Of a stretch of 64,000 nt of DNA, positions 1 to 9,109 are shown piece after piece; the first letter of the stretch is position 1, and every line of letters begins with the position of its first letter. Position numbers and translations under genes: made by a program. The notes beneath the pieces were generated by a model, which saw only the letters and a list, made by a program, of their open reading frames with translations, was not told the origin of the DNA and ran no database searches. Source of the DNA: Urbifossiella limnaea (lineage in GTDB: Bacteria; Planctomycetota; Planctomycetia; Gemmatales; Gemmataceae); assembly GCF_007747215.1 (NCBI RefSeq), contig NZ_CP036273.1, positions 372,001 to 436,000 of the forward strand, in the 5' to 3' direction.

Positions 1-2
1 GC

Positions 3-305
3 CCGACGCAGGCGGACATGGTGCGGGCGGCGCTCGCCGAGCTGGGGCCGAAGGCCAAGCCGAAGGCCATCTACGACTTCATCAAGGAGAAGTTCGGCCG
101 CGAGGTCACGAAGGGGATCATCTCCAACTACAAGTCCACGATGAAGAAGAAGGGGCTGCTCCCCGGCCGCCGCGGCCCGGGCCGCCCGCCGAAGGCCGCC
201 GCGACCGGCGAGACGGTGCGGATCGACGACCTGGAAGCCGTCCGCGCTCTGGTGACGCGCATCGGCGCCGACCAGGTGGCGCGGCTCGTGAAGGTGCTGG
301 GGTAG
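3..305 (+). CDS. Small basic DNA-binding-like protein, 5' end outside window
   Basis: The frame is open from the first bases of the window, so the true start probably lies upstream; an in-frame ATG at 18 is possible but has no visible ribosome site. The visible ~100 residues have a helical basic segment (VRAALAELG ... IYDFIKEKFG ... IISNYKSTMKKK) that reads like a winged-helix unit, a Gly/Arg/Pro linker (GRRGPGRPPK, AT-hook-like), and a C-terminal helix ending DQVARLVKVLG. The layout resembles the repeated units of the island protein at 23728-24495. DNA binding is inferred from composition only. A strong terminator follows. Confidence 0.6.
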   Translation, partial: PTQADMVRAALAELGPKAKPKAIYDFIKEKFGREVTKGIISNYKSTMKKKGLLPGRRGPGRPPKAAATGETVRIDDLEAVRALVTRIGADQVARLVKVLG

Positions 306-316
306 GATCAAATAGA

Positions 317-346
317 AAAGCCCACCCGATACGTCGGGTGGGCTTT
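317..346 (+). terminator. Rho-independent terminator
   Basis: A perfect 13-bp stem (317-329 with 334-346) with loop TACG, flanked by A and T runs, lies 11 bases after the stop of the first gene. Because the tracts are A-rich on one side and T-rich on the other it can serve both the plus-strand gene and the convergent desaturase gene. Confidence 0.85.
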
Positions 347-381
347 GTCGCGCTCACGTCTCCCGCCTCACGTCTCCCGGC

Positions 382-1302
382 TCACGCCACCGGCTGCGGC
401 TTCGCGATGAGCTTCGCCGCCAGCGCCTTCGGCGTCGGCTCGCGGACGTCCCAGATCAGCCCGACCGCGGCCAGCCCCCGCAGCACGTAGTAGCTGATGT
501 CGATCTCCCACCACACGAAGCCCTGCCGGGCGCAGCTCTGGTAGTGGTGGTGGTTGTTGTGCCACCCCTCGCCGAGCGTCAGGATCGCCGCCCACCACAG
601 GTTCTTGCTCTGGTCCGTCGTCTCGTACCGGCGGTAGCCCCACAGGTGGCACGCCGAGTTGATGAGGAACGTGCCGTGGTACAGGCACACGGTGGACACC
701 AGGAAGCCCCACACGAACCCCGGCAGGCCCATCCACAGGTAGCACCCGGCGGCCAGCAGGATGCCCGGCGTCCAGTACAGCTTGTTCATCACCCGCAGTT
801 CGGGGTACTTGGCGAAGTCCTTGATCTCGTCGTAGTTCGGGAAGCGGAACAGGCCCGACATCACCCACCCGGCGTGCGACCACCACACGCTCCGCTTGAT
901 CGGCGAGTGCGGGTCCTCGTCCTGGTCGGAATACTTGTGGTGGTGGCGGTGGTGGACGGCCCACCACAGCGGCCCCTTCTGCATCGCGGTGCAGCCGACC
1001 CAGGCCAGCACGAACTGGAACCACCGGCTCGTCTTGTACGCCCGGTGGGCGAAGTACCGGTGGTACACCCCGGTGATGCCGAACATGCGGACCACGTAGA
1101 GGGCCACGCCGAGGGCCGCGGCCTCCCACGTCGGCGTCACCAGGCACGCGCCGACCAGCGCGGCGACGTGGATCAGGATGAACGGCAGGCCGCGGAGTCG
1201 CCGCCACACCGCCTTGCGGGTGGACTCGGAGACGCTGGGCACCGACGGCATCGAAACCCGGGGGAGTGAGGCGGTCGAAATGGTGCGACTCCTGACGGCC
1301 AT
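382..1302 (-). CDS. Acyl-CoA/acyl-lipid desaturase (delta-9 type)
   Basis: This is a membrane di-iron desaturase introducing a double bond into fatty acyl chains. All three histidine boxes are visible: HRYFAHR, HHRHHH and HNNHHH. They are separated by hydrophobic membrane segments, and the C-terminus is the usual short WDVREPT region. The length of 306 residues is normal for the bacterial SCD-like family. The chosen start is the ATG at 1302; a GTG at 1329 would add nine residues and an ATG at 1251 would shorten it. None has a clear Shine-Dalgarno, and the AT-rich stretch just upstream (about 1313-1323) could hold the -10 of a short-leader transcript. The gene diverges from the SRPBCC gene. 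Confidence 0.93.
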   Translation of the reverse strand: MAVRSRTISTASLPRVSMPSVPSVSESTRKAVWRRLRGLPFILIHVAALVGACLVTPTWEAAALGVALYVVRMFGITGVYHRYFAHRAYKTSRWFQFVLAWVGCTAMQKGPLWWAVHHRHHHKYSDQDEDPHSPIKRSVWWSHAGWVMSGLFRFPNYDEIKDFAKYPELRVMNKLYWTPGILLAAGCYLWMGLPGFVWGFLVSTVCLYHGTFLINSACHLWGYRRYETTDQSKNLWWAAILTLGEGWHNNHHHYQSCARQGFVWWEIDISYYVLRGLAAVGLIWDVREPTPKALAAKLIAKPQPVA

Positions 1303-1332
1303 CGGTGGGGTACGGTTAAAATAGGACACCGG

Positions 1333-1359
1333 GGGCGGATTTCTCGCCGAAATCCGCCC
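1333..1359. other. 11-bp hairpin between divergent genes
   Basis: A perfect inverted repeat, GGGCGGATTTC at 1333-1343 and its complement at 1349-1359, lies between the divergent desaturase and SRPBCC genes. It has no T tract, so it may be an operator or an mRNA leader structure rather than a terminator. Its function is unknown. Confidence 0.5.
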
Positions 1360-1429
1360 GCCCCGGCCGACCGGGCTCCGCCGGCGGGCTACCTACAATG
1401 ATAGGACCCGCACCCGAAAGGATGCACCC

Positions 1430-1867
1430 GTGATCGCGTTTGCCGGCGACCGCCAGTTCCCGCAGCCGGTTTCGGCCGTCGCCGAGGCGCTGGCGGACGT
1501 GGCCTGGCTGGTCGCCACGCTCCCCGACGTGCAGGTGACGACCGCGGCCCCGGACCACGCCGCGTGGCGGATGAAGCCGAAGCTCGCCTTCATGGCCGGC
1601 CACCTCGACACGACGATGCACCGCACCGAGCACCGGCACGGCGAGGTGGTCGGCTTCCGGGTGGTCACGAAGGCCGTCGGCGCGACGAGCACGGTGACTA
1701 TCCGGCTGGCGTTCCACGACGCCGACGGCGGCACCCGGGTGGCGTGGACGGGCGAGCTGGCCGAGGTGACGGGCCTGCTGAAGATGGTGCCGAAGGGGCT
1801 GCTCCAGGCGACGGCCGAGAAGGTGATCGGCGACGTGTGGGTGGCGGTGGCGGCGCGGCTGGGGTGA
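1430..1867 (+). CDS. SRPBCC (START-like) family protein
   Basis: This 145-residue protein has the SRPBCC/Bet v1-like pattern: an N-terminal strand then helix (FPQPVSAVAEALADVAWLV), mid-protein strands (GEVVGFRVVTKAVG, STVTIRLAFHD, TRVAWTGELAEV) and a long C-terminal helix (GLLQATAEKVIGDVWVAVAARL). This order is typical of CoxG-like or polyketide cyclase-like proteins that bind hydrophobic ligands. The start is GTG at 1430, preceded by GAAAGGA at 1415-1421. No catalytic residues can be named. The protein looks cytoplasmic, with no signal peptide. Confidence 0.75.
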   Translation: MIAFAGDRQFPQPVSAVAEALADVAWLVATLPDVQVTTAAPDHAAWRMKPKLAFMAGHLDTTMHRTEHRHGEVVGFRVVTKAVGATSTVTIRLAFHDADGGTRVAWTGELAEVTGLLKMVPKGLLQATAEKVIGDVWVAVAARLG

Positions 1868-1889
1868 CCGCGCCGCCCGGCCGGCGACC

Positions 1890-2675
1890 TCAGTTCTTCT
1901 TGCCCCCCGCCGTCGGCGGCGCCACGGCCGTCAGCAGGTCGTCCCAGTACGTCGGCAGCCGGTCCCACGGGTTCGGCATCCGGGCGTCCGTCACGAACAC
2001 CATCCCGAAGCCGTGCCCCCGGGCGAGCGCCACCTCGGCGGCCGGGTTGGCGCCTTGAGGCGTCGTGTGGACCAGCCCCGCGGTGCGGCCCGGGGGGTAC
2101 GCCTTCGCCGGCCGGGCGTACTTCCGGAACGACCCCTCGTTCTCGTGGACGCAGACCACGTCCGGGCCGCCCGTCCCGAAGTAGCCGGCGTCGCACACCG
2201 TGCCGGGGTTGGAGAGGATCGTCAGCTTCGGGTTCAGCCTGCGGATCGACTCGCACAGCTCCAGGTACGCCGCCACCTCGGCCGCGCCCGACGGCTGCTC
2301 GTCGAGGAAGATTCCTTGCGTCGTCGGGTACAGCTTCAGCCACGTCTTCACGTCGGCCAGCACGTCCGCCGCGGGCCGCCTGGCGTAGCTGGTCGAGACG
2401 TAGCCGACGGTCGTGACGCCGGCCTTCTGCACGCCGTCGATCACGGCCGTGTAGTTCGGGTCGGTCACCTTCCCCGGCCCGCTCGCCGGGTTGACGATGA
2501 CCGTCAGCGGCACGCCATTCTTGGCCGCGTCGGCGAGCTGCTGCCAGCGAGCGTCCTTCGCCCCGCCTGCCGGGTAGAAGTACGCCGGCACGAGGAGCCC
2601 GGTCGGCCTGTTCTGAGCGACTCCGGGGGCGGCGACCCCGCACAGCAGCACGAGCGCGATTCCGCACAGTCGCAT
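1890..2675 (-). CDS. Secreted spherulation-specific family 4-like protein
   Basis: The 261-residue product has an N-terminal signal peptide (hydrophobic LCGIALVLLCGVAAPGVAQ) followed by a TIM-barrel-like domain. The opening LLVPAYFYPAGG, then VIVNPASGPG, VGYVSTSYARR, GIFLDEQ and ILSNPGT, matches the pattern of the spherulin-4 family (PF12138), which is related to glycoside hydrolase-like barrels. The conserved acidic DEQ position is the likely active-site region by analogy. Its substrate is unknown. It stands alone between the SRPBCC gene (convergent) and the DUF1559 gene (divergent). Confidence 0.85.
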   Translation of the reverse strand: MRLCGIALVLLCGVAAPGVAQNRPTGLLVPAYFYPAGGAKDARWQQLADAAKNGVPLTVIVNPASGPGKVTDPNYTAVIDGVQKAGVTTVGYVSTSYARRPAADVLADVKTWLKLYPTTQGIFLDEQPSGAAEVAAYLELCESIRRLNPKLTILSNPGTVCDAGYFGTGGPDVVCVHENEGSFRKYARPAKAYPPGRTAGLVHTTPQGANPAAEVALARGHGFGMVFVTDARMPNPWDRLPTYWDDLLTAVAPPTAGGKKN

Positions 2676-2785
2676 GGCGAACCTCCGGGCGGGCGGGGGC
2701 AGTGTATCCGCCGCGGCAACCCGGCCGTGAAATCGCCGCCGGCGGGGAACGTCGATCGGGCAGCCCCCGTCTCGGAGGACCGGCC

Positions 2786-3580
2786 GTGACTCGGACCACC
2801 CGCCGCGGCATGACGCTGGCCGAAGTCCTGACCGTGATCGCGGTCATCGCCATCCTGATCGGCCTGCTCCTGCCGGCCACCCGGCGCGTCCGCGAGCCGG
2901 CAGCGCGGGCGAAGTGCCAGAACAACCTCAAGCAGCTGATGCTCGGCCTGCACCTGTACCAGGATGTCGGCATACCCGATTCCCCCGATACGCCGCGCGG
3001 CCTGCCGCCGGGCTGCTACGGCCCCGGGGCAACGCCCGAGGAGCGGCTCGGCTGGACAGTGCCGGTGCTGCCGTACATCGAGCAGGGGAACCTGTTCAAC
3101 CGCTTCGACGCCGGCACAGGCTACGCCGGAAACGCCGGGCCGGCCGCAGTCGAAGTGAACCGGTTCGTCTGCCCGTCGGCGCTGCCCGGGAACGCGGCGA
3201 CGACGAACTACGTGGCCCTGGCCGGGGTCGGGCTCGACGCCGCGGCACGGCCGGCGGGCGCCGTCGGGATCGGCGCGATGGGCTACGACCGCACGATCAC
3301 GCTGGCGGAAATCGCGGACGGCGCCTCGAACACCATCGGCCTGGCGGAAACGGCGTCCGGCGTCGGCCCGTGGGCACGGGGGGGCACCGCGACGCTTCGC
3401 GGGTTCGACCCCGCCGACGCGCCGGTGAGCGGCCCCGGCCGGCCGTTCGGCGTCCACGAGCGCGGCTTCAACGTGGCGATGCTCGACGGCTCGGTGCGGT
3501 TCGTCCGCGACACGGTGGACCCGCGTGCCTTCGCGGCCGCGGTGACGGTCGGCGGCCGCGAACGGGTGGACCTGGAGTGA
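2786..3580 (+). CDS. DUF1559 pseudopilin-like protein
   Basis: This 264-residue planctomycete protein has a type IV pilin/pseudopilin-like N-terminus (RRGMTLAEVLTVIAVIAILIGLLLP) with the G-M-T-L-x-E processing signature and a hydrophobic helix. The DUF1559 domain follows, beginning AKCQNNLKQLMLGLHLY and ending with the characteristic C-terminal H-X9-DG motif (HERGFNVAMLDG). The start is GTG at 2786 with CGGAGG at 2773-2778; a longer frame upstream is unlikely to be coding. Planctomycetes encode many such proteins, possibly as minor pilins or cell-surface proteins. It overlaps the next gene by 4 bp. Confidence 0.9.
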   Translation: MTRTTRRGMTLAEVLTVIAVIAILIGLLLPATRRVREPAARAKCQNNLKQLMLGLHLYQDVGIPDSPDTPRGLPPGCYGPGATPEERLGWTVPVLPYIEQGNLFNRFDAGTGYAGNAGPAAVEVNRFVCPSALPGNAATTNYVALAGVGLDAAARPAGAVGIGAMGYDRTITLAEIADGASNTIGLAETASGVGPWARGGTATLRGFDPADAPVSGPGRPFGVHERGFNVAMLDGSVRFVRDTVDPRAFAAAVTVGGRERVDLE

Positions 3581-4230
3581 GGCACCGCCTCCTGCCGGCG
3601 GCGCTCCGGTGGCTCGCGGCGCTGCTCGTGCTGCGCGTGCTGGCCGCGACGCTGGCGAACTACCCCGACTACTTCCCGCCCGACTTCGACGCGCTGTTCC
3701 TCCAGGGCCGCGAGGCGACGTTCGCCGGCGCCTACCGCATCGCCTTCTACGCCCACGTCGTCACCGCCCCGGTCGTGCTCGTGACCGGCCTGCTGCTGAT
3801 GAGCCGGGCCGTACTACGGCGGCGCCGGCTGCACCGGGTGCTGGGCCGCGTCCACGTCGGCGTGCTGCTGGGGGTGGTGCTGCCGAGCGGCGCGGTGATG
3901 GCCCGGCACGCCTTCGGCGGCGCCGCGGCGGGAGTGAGCTTCCTCCTGCTGTCGGTGGTGACCGGAGCGTGTGCGGTGGTCGGCGTCGTCCACGCCCGCG
4001 GCGGCCGGTTCGACCGGCACCGCGCCTGGATGACGCGCTGCTACGTGCTGCTGTGCTCGGCGGTGGCGCTGCGGCTGATGTCCGGGGCGGCGGGGCTGAT
4101 TGGCGTGGCGAGCCCGGAGGCGGCGTATGTTGGGGCGGCGTGGGCCAGCTGGCTGCTGCCGCTGGCCGGGTTCGAGGTGATCGAGCGGTGGCGCCGGGCC
4201 GTGACCGGCTCACGCCCCGGTTCGCCGTAG
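3577..4230 (+). CDS. DUF2306-like membrane protein
   Basis: The 217-residue integral membrane protein has about five to six hydrophobic segments (ALLVLRVLAATLA, VVTAPVVLVTGLLL, VGVLLGVVLPSGAVM, LLLSVVTGACAVVGVV, YVLLCSAVALRL, WLLPLAGFEVI). Between them are a histidine-rich loop (RRRRLHRVLGRVHVG) and RFDRHRAWMTR, typical of the DUF2306 family. The GTG start at 3577 overlaps the stop of the DUF1559 gene (GTGA), implying translational coupling. Its 3' end overlaps the convergent gene by 21 bp. Function unknown. Confidence 0.8.
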   Translation: MRHRLLPAALRWLAALLVLRVLAATLANYPDYFPPDFDALFLQGREATFAGAYRIAFYAHVVTAPVVLVTGLLLMSRAVLRRRRLHRVLGRVHVGVLLGVVLPSGAVMARHAFGGAAAGVSFLLLSVVTGACAVVGVVHARGGRFDRHRAWMTRCYVLLCSAVALRLMSGAAGLIGVASPEAAYVGAAWASWLLPLAGFEVIERWRRAVTGSRPGSP

Positions 4231-4653
4231 GCGGGCGCCGAGCAGCACGCCCACGAACCCGACGAACGGGTTGGCCAGCGCCACCCACGCGGGCTGCTTC
4301 GCCTTCATCATCGCGTCCAGGTTCCCGGCGTCGCCCGTCCGCTCCTCCGCCGGCGTCGCCGCCGCCATGAGTACCGGCACCGCGGACAGCAGCCCGAGGA
4401 TCAACACGAAGCCGGCCAGCACCTTCGGCGGCTTCGCCGCCCGTGCGATCGACGCGCACACCACCCCGCCGAGGACCGCCGCGCCGATGCCGAGTGCGAA
4501 GCTGACGGCGTTCCACAGTAGCGACGGCTCGTAGCTCCCGGGCTGGAACGAGCGCTCCTGCCCGAGCAGCAGGTAGAGCGCGCTGAAGGTGAGGAAGATG
4601 GTGGCGAACATGACCACGTACCCGACCACGACGGCGGCGACGGCTCGCAACAT
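4210..4653 (-). CDS. Hypothetical four-helix membrane protein
   Basis: The 147-residue product has four predicted membrane helices: AVAAVVVGYVVMFATIFLTFSALYLLL, AVSFALGIGAAVLGGVVCASIARA, VLAGFVLILGLLSAVPVLMAAA and ALANPFVGFVGVLLGARLR. The start chosen is ATG at 4653, just before the first helix; a longer frame to 4815 would add a non-hydrophobic Pro/Ala/Arg-rich stretch that looks untranslated. It converges on, and overlaps, the DUF2306 gene at 4210-4230. No family was recognised. Confidence 0.7.
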   Translation of the reverse strand: MLRAVAAVVVGYVVMFATIFLTFSALYLLLGQERSFQPGSYEPSLLWNAVSFALGIGAAVLGGVVCASIARAAKPPKVLAGFVLILGLLSAVPVLMAAATPAEERTGDAGNLDAMMKAKQPAWVALANPFVGFVGVLLGARLRRTGA

Positions 4654-4841
4654 GACTGGCACCCGGAAGAAGGACGCACGGTTGGGTGAACGAAGGTGTG
4701 GAGGGTAGACCGCGGCCGGGCGGGCCGCAAGGTCGGTTCCCGGGCTGGCAGCCGCGGGCGCGAATTCCGCCGCAGACTTGTCGATTCCCGCCCCCGCCGT
4801 TCGACAACATTGCAAACCGTGTCCGCTTCCGGGAGTGCGCC

Positions 4842-5216
4842 ATGAAGTTCGTCTGCCTCGGGTACGCCGACATGAAGCTGTTCCAGCAGTTCAGCCCGGC
4901 GGAGATGGCCGCGAAGATGGAGGAGTGCATGGCCTACGACGACGAGCTCCGCCGCGGCGGTCACTTCCTCGGCGGCGAGGCGCTGCGGCCGCCGGAGGAG
5001 GCCAGGACCGTGCGGCCGAGCGGCGGCAAGGTGGTCGTCACGGAAGGCCCCTACGCCGAGACGAAGGAGCAGCTCGGCGGCATCCTGCTGCTGGAGGCGC
5101 GCGACCTGGCCCACGCCGTCGAGCTGATGTCGAAGCACCCCGGCGTGGCGTTCGGCCCGTTCGAGGTGCGGCCGGCGGACGCGGAGGTCAACGCCCTCAT
5201 CGCGGCCCGCGGCTGA
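4842..5216 (+). CDS. YCII/DGPF-domain protein
   Basis: The 124-residue protein is a standard-length YCII-related (DGPF) protein of ferredoxin-like fold: [12 protein letters not shown] at the start, a central [14 protein letters not shown] ... [17 protein letters not shown] core (the DGPF-like strand reads EGPYAETKE), and [20 protein letters not shown] near the end. Such genes often sit beside ECF sigma factors, but none is adjacent here. The ATG at 4842 gives exactly the family N-terminus. The biochemical role is not known. Confidence 0.88.
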   Translation: MKFVCLGYADMKLFQQFSPAEMAAKMEECMAYDDELRRGGHFLGGEALRPPEEARTVRPSGGKVVVTEGPYAETKEQLGGILLLEARDLAHAVELMSKHPGVAFGPFEVRPADAEVNALIAARG

Positions 5217-5272
5217 GGCCGGCCCCCCGCCCGTCGTTGATCCGCCCCGGGCGCCGGGGTATCCTTGTTGTC

Positions 5273-7723
5273 ATGCCGTCTCTCCCCCGCCTCCTCGCGG
5301 TCGCCGTCGTCTGCGCGGCCGCGCTCGCCACCGGCCCCCACGGCCCGGCGCAGCCCGCCGCGGCGCCGGACGCGGACGCCGAGGCGCGCGCCGTCCTCAC
5401 CGCCACCTGCGTGAAGTGCCACGGCCCGACGCGGCAGAAGGGCGGCCTCCGCCTCGACTCCCTCGCCGCCGCCACCGCCAAGGCCGACTCCGGCTCGCCC
5501 GCCGTCGTGCCGGGCAAGGCCGCCGACAGCGAGTTGATCCGCCGCGTGACGGAAAAGGACGCCGCGCTGCGGATGCCGCCCGGTGACACCCCGCTGACAC
5601 CGGCACAGGTGGCGGCGCTGCGCCGCTGGATCGACGGCGGCGCGAAGTGGCCCGGCACCGTCGCCCCGGCCGCGACCGCGAAGGCGGAGCTCGTGGTCAC
5701 CGACGAGGACCGCAAGCACTGGGCGTACCGGCCGCTGGCGCAGATCACCCCGCCCGCCGGCGCCGGCAACCCGGTGGACCGCTTCGTCCGTGCCGCACTT
5801 GCCGCGAAGGGGCTGACGCCGTCGCCGGCGGCCGACCCGCGGGCGCTGATCCGCCGCGTCACGTTCGACCTCACCGGCCTGCCGCCGCCGCCCGCCGACG
5901 TGGAAGCGTTCGCCGCAGCCGCGGACCGCGACGCCGCTTATGCCGCGCTGGTCGATCGGCTGCTGGCGTCGCCGCAGTACGGCGAGCGCTGGGGCCGGCA
6001 CTGGCTCGACGTAGCGCGGTACGCCGACAGCGGGGGCTACGAGGGCGACGTCGACCGGCCGACGGCGTTCCACTACCGCGACTTCGTCATCCGGGCGCTC
6101 AACGACGACCTGCCGTTCGACGAGTTCGTCCGCCGCCAGCTCGCCGGCGACGAGTACGCCCCCGACGACCCCCGCGCCGTGGCCGCCACCGGCTTCCTGG
6201 CCGTCGGCCCGAGCCCGGAGCTGCCCGTGCGGCTGCTCGAAGAGGAGCGCACCCGCCAGCGCTACATCGACCTCGACGACATGGTTTCGACCACCGGCTC
6301 GGCGCTGCTCGGGCTGTCGCTCGGCTGCGCCCGCTGCCACGACCACAAGTTCGACCCCATCCCCACGCGCGACTACTACCGGCTGACGGCGGCGCTCCAC
6401 TCCGGCGACCGCGCCGAGGTGCCACTCGGCACCCGCGCCGAGGTCGAGGCGAACCGCCGGGTGCGGGCCGCGTGGGACGGGCAGAAGAAGGCGGCGGAGG
6501 CGGAGTTGAAGCAGTGGCTCGACGGCCGGAAGAAGGCGCTCGGGAAGGGCGACGCCGACCTCCGCGCGGCGCTGGACGACGCGGGGCGGGCGCGATGGGA
6601 CGCGCTCGCGGCCGAGGTCGCGGCCGTGAAGCGCCGCGAGCCGAAGGCGCTGCCGGCGGCGCTGGCGTACCGCGATTCCGGCGGCAAGGCGGCGCCGAGC
6701 TGGCTGTTCGGCCGCGGCGACTTCCACGACAGGAGCTCGCCGGTCGAGCTCGGCTTCGTCACCGTGCTGAGCCGCGGCAAGGACCCCGCCGACTACTGGA
6801 AGGCGGCCCGAGCCGCCGGCGATCGCACAGACACTACCTACCAGCGGCGGGCGCTCGCCGACTGGATCACCGACGCCGACCGCGGCGCCGGCCCGCTGCT
6901 GGCGCGGGTGATGGTCAACCGCGTGTGGCAGGGCCACTTCGGCGAGGGGCTGGTGCGCACGCCGAACGACTTCGGCGCCCGCGGCGACCGGCCTTCGCAC
7001 CCGGAGCTGTTCGAGTGGCTGGCCGCAGACCTCGTCGGCAACGGCTGGAAGCTGAAGCGCCTGCACCGCACCATCGTGTTGAGCGACACCTACCGCCAGG
7101 GCACGGCGTTCGACGCCGACAAGGCGAAGGTCGATCCCGACAACCGGCTGCTGTGGCGCGTCCGGCCGAAGCGGCTGGAGGCCGAGGCGCTGCGGGACGC
7201 GATGCTGGCGGTGAGCGGCAAGCTGAACCCGGAGATGTACGGCCCGGCGTTCAAGCCGCCGATCCCGGCCGACGCGATGGTGGCGCGGAACCTGAAGAAC
7301 CCGTACCCGAAGAACGTCGCCGACGGCCCCGCGGTGTGGCGGCGGAGCGTGTACCTGTTCCACAAGCGCGTCATCCCGTACCCGCTGTTCCAGGCGTTCG
7401 ACGCCCCGGACGCGCAGCAGTGCAGCGGGAAGCGGAACATCACCACGGTGGTGCCGCAGGCGCTGGCGGTGCTGAACGACCCGTTCGTCCGCGCCCGCGC
7501 CGCCGACTTCGCCGACCGCTTGATGCGCGACGCCGACCCCGTGGGGCGGGCGTACCGGCTGGCGTTCGCGCGGCCGCCGACCACCGCCGAACGCGAGGCG
7601 GGGGTGGCGTTCCTGGCGCGGCGGGAGCGCGACCGCGCCGGCCGCGGCGACCCGAAGCGCGACGCGCTGGCGGACTACTGCCAGGTGCTGTTCGGGCTGA
7701 ACGAGTTCATCTACGTCGACTGA
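5273..7723 (+). CDS. PSD1 domain cytochrome c protein (PSCyt1-DUF1549-DUF1553)
   Basis: This 816-residue exported protein has a signal peptide (LLAVAVVCAAALATGP), then a planctomycete cytochrome C (PSCyt1) domain with the haem motif CVKCH near residue 45 and RMPPG as the likely distal Met region. A DUF1549 domain follows (FDLTGLPPPPADVEAF, ERWGRHWLDVARYADS, with GCARCHDHKFDP inside it). The DUF1553 domain is C-terminal (RRALADWITD, ARVMVNRVWQGHFG, RRLYRTIV-like LHRTIVLSDTYRQ). It is the standard partner of the DUF1501 gene 12 bp downstream. These pairs are massively expanded in Planctomycetes and are thought to act in periplasmic or surface redox or polysaccharide processing. Confidence 0.95.
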   Translation: MPSLPRLLAVAVVCAAALATGPHGPAQPAAAPDADAEARAVLTATCVKCHGPTRQKGGLRLDSLAAATAKADSGSPAVVPGKAADSELIRRVTEKDAALRMPPGDTPLTPAQVAALRRWIDGGAKWPGTVAPAATAKAELVVTDEDRKHWAYRPLAQITPPAGAGNPVDRFVRAALAAKGLTPSPAADPRALIRRVTFDLTGLPPPPADVEAFAAAADRDAAYAALVDRLLASPQYGERWGRHWLDVARYADSGGYEGDVDRPTAFHYRDFVIRALNDDLPFDEFVRRQLAGDEYAPDDPRAVAATGFLAVGPSPELPVRLLEEERTRQRYIDLDDMVSTTGSALLGLSLGCARCHDHKFDPIPTRDYYRLTAALHSGDRAEVPLGTRAEVEANRRVRAAWDGQKKAAEAELKQWLDGRKKALGKGDADLRAALDDAGRARWDALAAEVAAVKRREPKALPAALAYRDSGGKAAPSWLFGRGDFHDRSSPVELGFVTVLSRGKDPADYWKAARAAGDRTDTTYQRRALADWITDADRGAGPLLARVMVNRVWQGHFGEGLVRTPNDFGARGDRPSHPELFEWLAADLVGNGWKLKRLHRTIVLSDTYRQGTAFDADKAKVDPDNRLLWRVRPKRLEAEALRDAMLAVSGKLNPEMYGPAFKPPIPADAMVARNLKNPYPKNVADGPAVWRRSVYLFHKRVIPYPLFQAFDAPDAQQCSGKRNITTVVPQALAVLNDPFVRARAADFADRLMRDADPVGRAYRLAFARPPTTAEREAGVAFLARRERDRAGRGDPKRDALADYCQVLFGLNEFIYVD

Positions 7724-7735
7724 CCCGAGGCCGCC

Positions 7736-9103
7736 GTGACCCCCATCGACCGCCGCCAACTCCTCCGCGCCGCCGGGGCCGGGTTCGGCCTCGTCGCCCT
7801 CGCCGACCTGCTCCGCGCGCAGGCGCCGCCCGCCGGCCCGCTGGCGCCGCGGCCGGCGCACTTCCCCGCGAAGGCGAAGGCCGTCATCTGGCTGTTCATG
7901 GAGGGCGCCCCGAGCGGCGTCGACCTGTTCGACCCCAAGCCCGCCCTCGACCGCAACGACGGCAAGCGCATCCCCATCGACGTGTTCAACGGCAGCCCCG
8001 GCCCGCTGATGAAGTCGCCGTTCACCTTCCGCCGGTACGGCCAGAGCGGGGCGTGGGTGTGCGACCGCTACCCGAACGTCGCCAAGCACGTGGACGAGTT
8101 CGCGTTCGTGAAGTCGCTGTACTCCGAGTCGAACGATCACGTCCCCGCGCTGTACCAGATCAACACCGGCATCGGTCGGCCGGGCTTCCCGTCGGCCGGG
8201 TCGTGGGTCACGTACGGCCTCGGCAGCGAGAACCAGAACCTCCCCGGGTTCGTGGTGCTCGGCAACAGCGCGGGCGTGAAGGGCGGGCCGATCAACTGGT
8301 CCGCGGGGTTCCTGCCGTCGGCGCACCAGGGGACGCTGTTCCGCCCCGAGGGGAACCCCGTGCTGAACCTGCGGCGCACGGCCGGCGTGACCGCCGCGGA
8401 CCAGCGGGCGCAGCTCGACCTGATGGCCCGGCTGAACGCCGACCACCTCCGCGCCCGGCCCGGCGAGCCGGACCTGACGGCGCGGATCGAGTCGTTCGAG
8501 CTGGCGTACCGGATGCAGGCCGAGGCCGCCGACCTGCTCGACCTGTCGAAGGAGCCCGCGGCGACGCGCACGATGTACGGCCTCGACGACCAGCGCAGCC
8601 GGTCGTTCGGCACGAAGTGTTTGCACGCCCGGCGCCTGATCGAGCGCGGCGTGCGGTTCGTGCAGGTGTACTCGGACGGCGAGTGGGACGCGCACTCGGA
8701 CCTGCGCGGCAACCACACGAACCACTGCGCCGCGACCGACGTGCCGATCGACGGCCTGCTGACGGACCTGAAGCGGCGCGGGCTGCTCGATTCGACGCTG
8801 GTGATCTGGGGCGGCGAGTTCGGGCGGATGCCGGTGTCGCAGGGGAACGGCGGCCGCGACCACAACCCGCACGGGTTCCTGTGCTGGATGGCCGGCGCCG
8901 GCATCAAGGGCGGCGCCAGCCACGGCGAGACGGACGAGTTCGGCCACCGGGCCGTGACCGACCGCACGACCGTTCACGACCTGCACGCGACGATGCTGCA
9001 CCTTTTGGGCGTGGACCACAAGCGGCTGACGTACTTCCACAACGGCCGCTCGTACCGCCTGACCGACGTGGCCGGCGAGGTGCTGACGCGCGTGCTGGCG
9101 TAG
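7736..9103 (+). CDS. DUF1501 family exported protein
   Basis: The 455-residue protein begins with a twin-arginine-like signal (DRRQLLRAAGAGFGLVALADLL), followed by the DUF1501 (sulfatase-like/alkaline-phosphatase-fold) domain. Family landmarks are VIWLFMEGAPSGVDLFDPKP, FTFRRYGQSG, LYQINTG, GFPSAGSWVTYGLGSEN, GTKCLHARRLIERGVRFVQVY, the C-terminal WGGEFGRMPVSQGNGGRDHNP, and DLHATMLHLLGVDHKRLTY. The metal-like D/H positions (GRDHNPHG) are present. The start is GTG at 7736. It forms the usual PSD1-DUF1501 two-gene operon with the gene before it and ends at a large inverted repeat. Confidence 0.95.
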   Translation: MTPIDRRQLLRAAGAGFGLVALADLLRAQAPPAGPLAPRPAHFPAKAKAVIWLFMEGAPSGVDLFDPKPALDRNDGKRIPIDVFNGSPGPLMKSPFTFRRYGQSGAWVCDRYPNVAKHVDEFAFVKSLYSESNDHVPALYQINTGIGRPGFPSAGSWVTYGLGSENQNLPGFVVLGNSAGVKGGPINWSAGFLPSAHQGTLFRPEGNPVLNLRRTAGVTAADQRAQLDLMARLNADHLRARPGEPDLTARIESFELAYRMQAEAADLLDLSKEPAATRTMYGLDDQRSRSFGTKCLHARRLIERGVRFVQVYSDGEWDAHSDLRGNHTNHCAATDVPIDGLLTDLKRRGLLDSTLVIWGGEFGRMPVSQGNGGRDHNPHGFLCWMAGAGIKGGASHGETDEFGHRAVTDRTTVHDLHATMLHLLGVDHKRLTYFHNGRSYRLTDVAGEVLTRVLA

Positions 9104-9109
9104 AGCCCT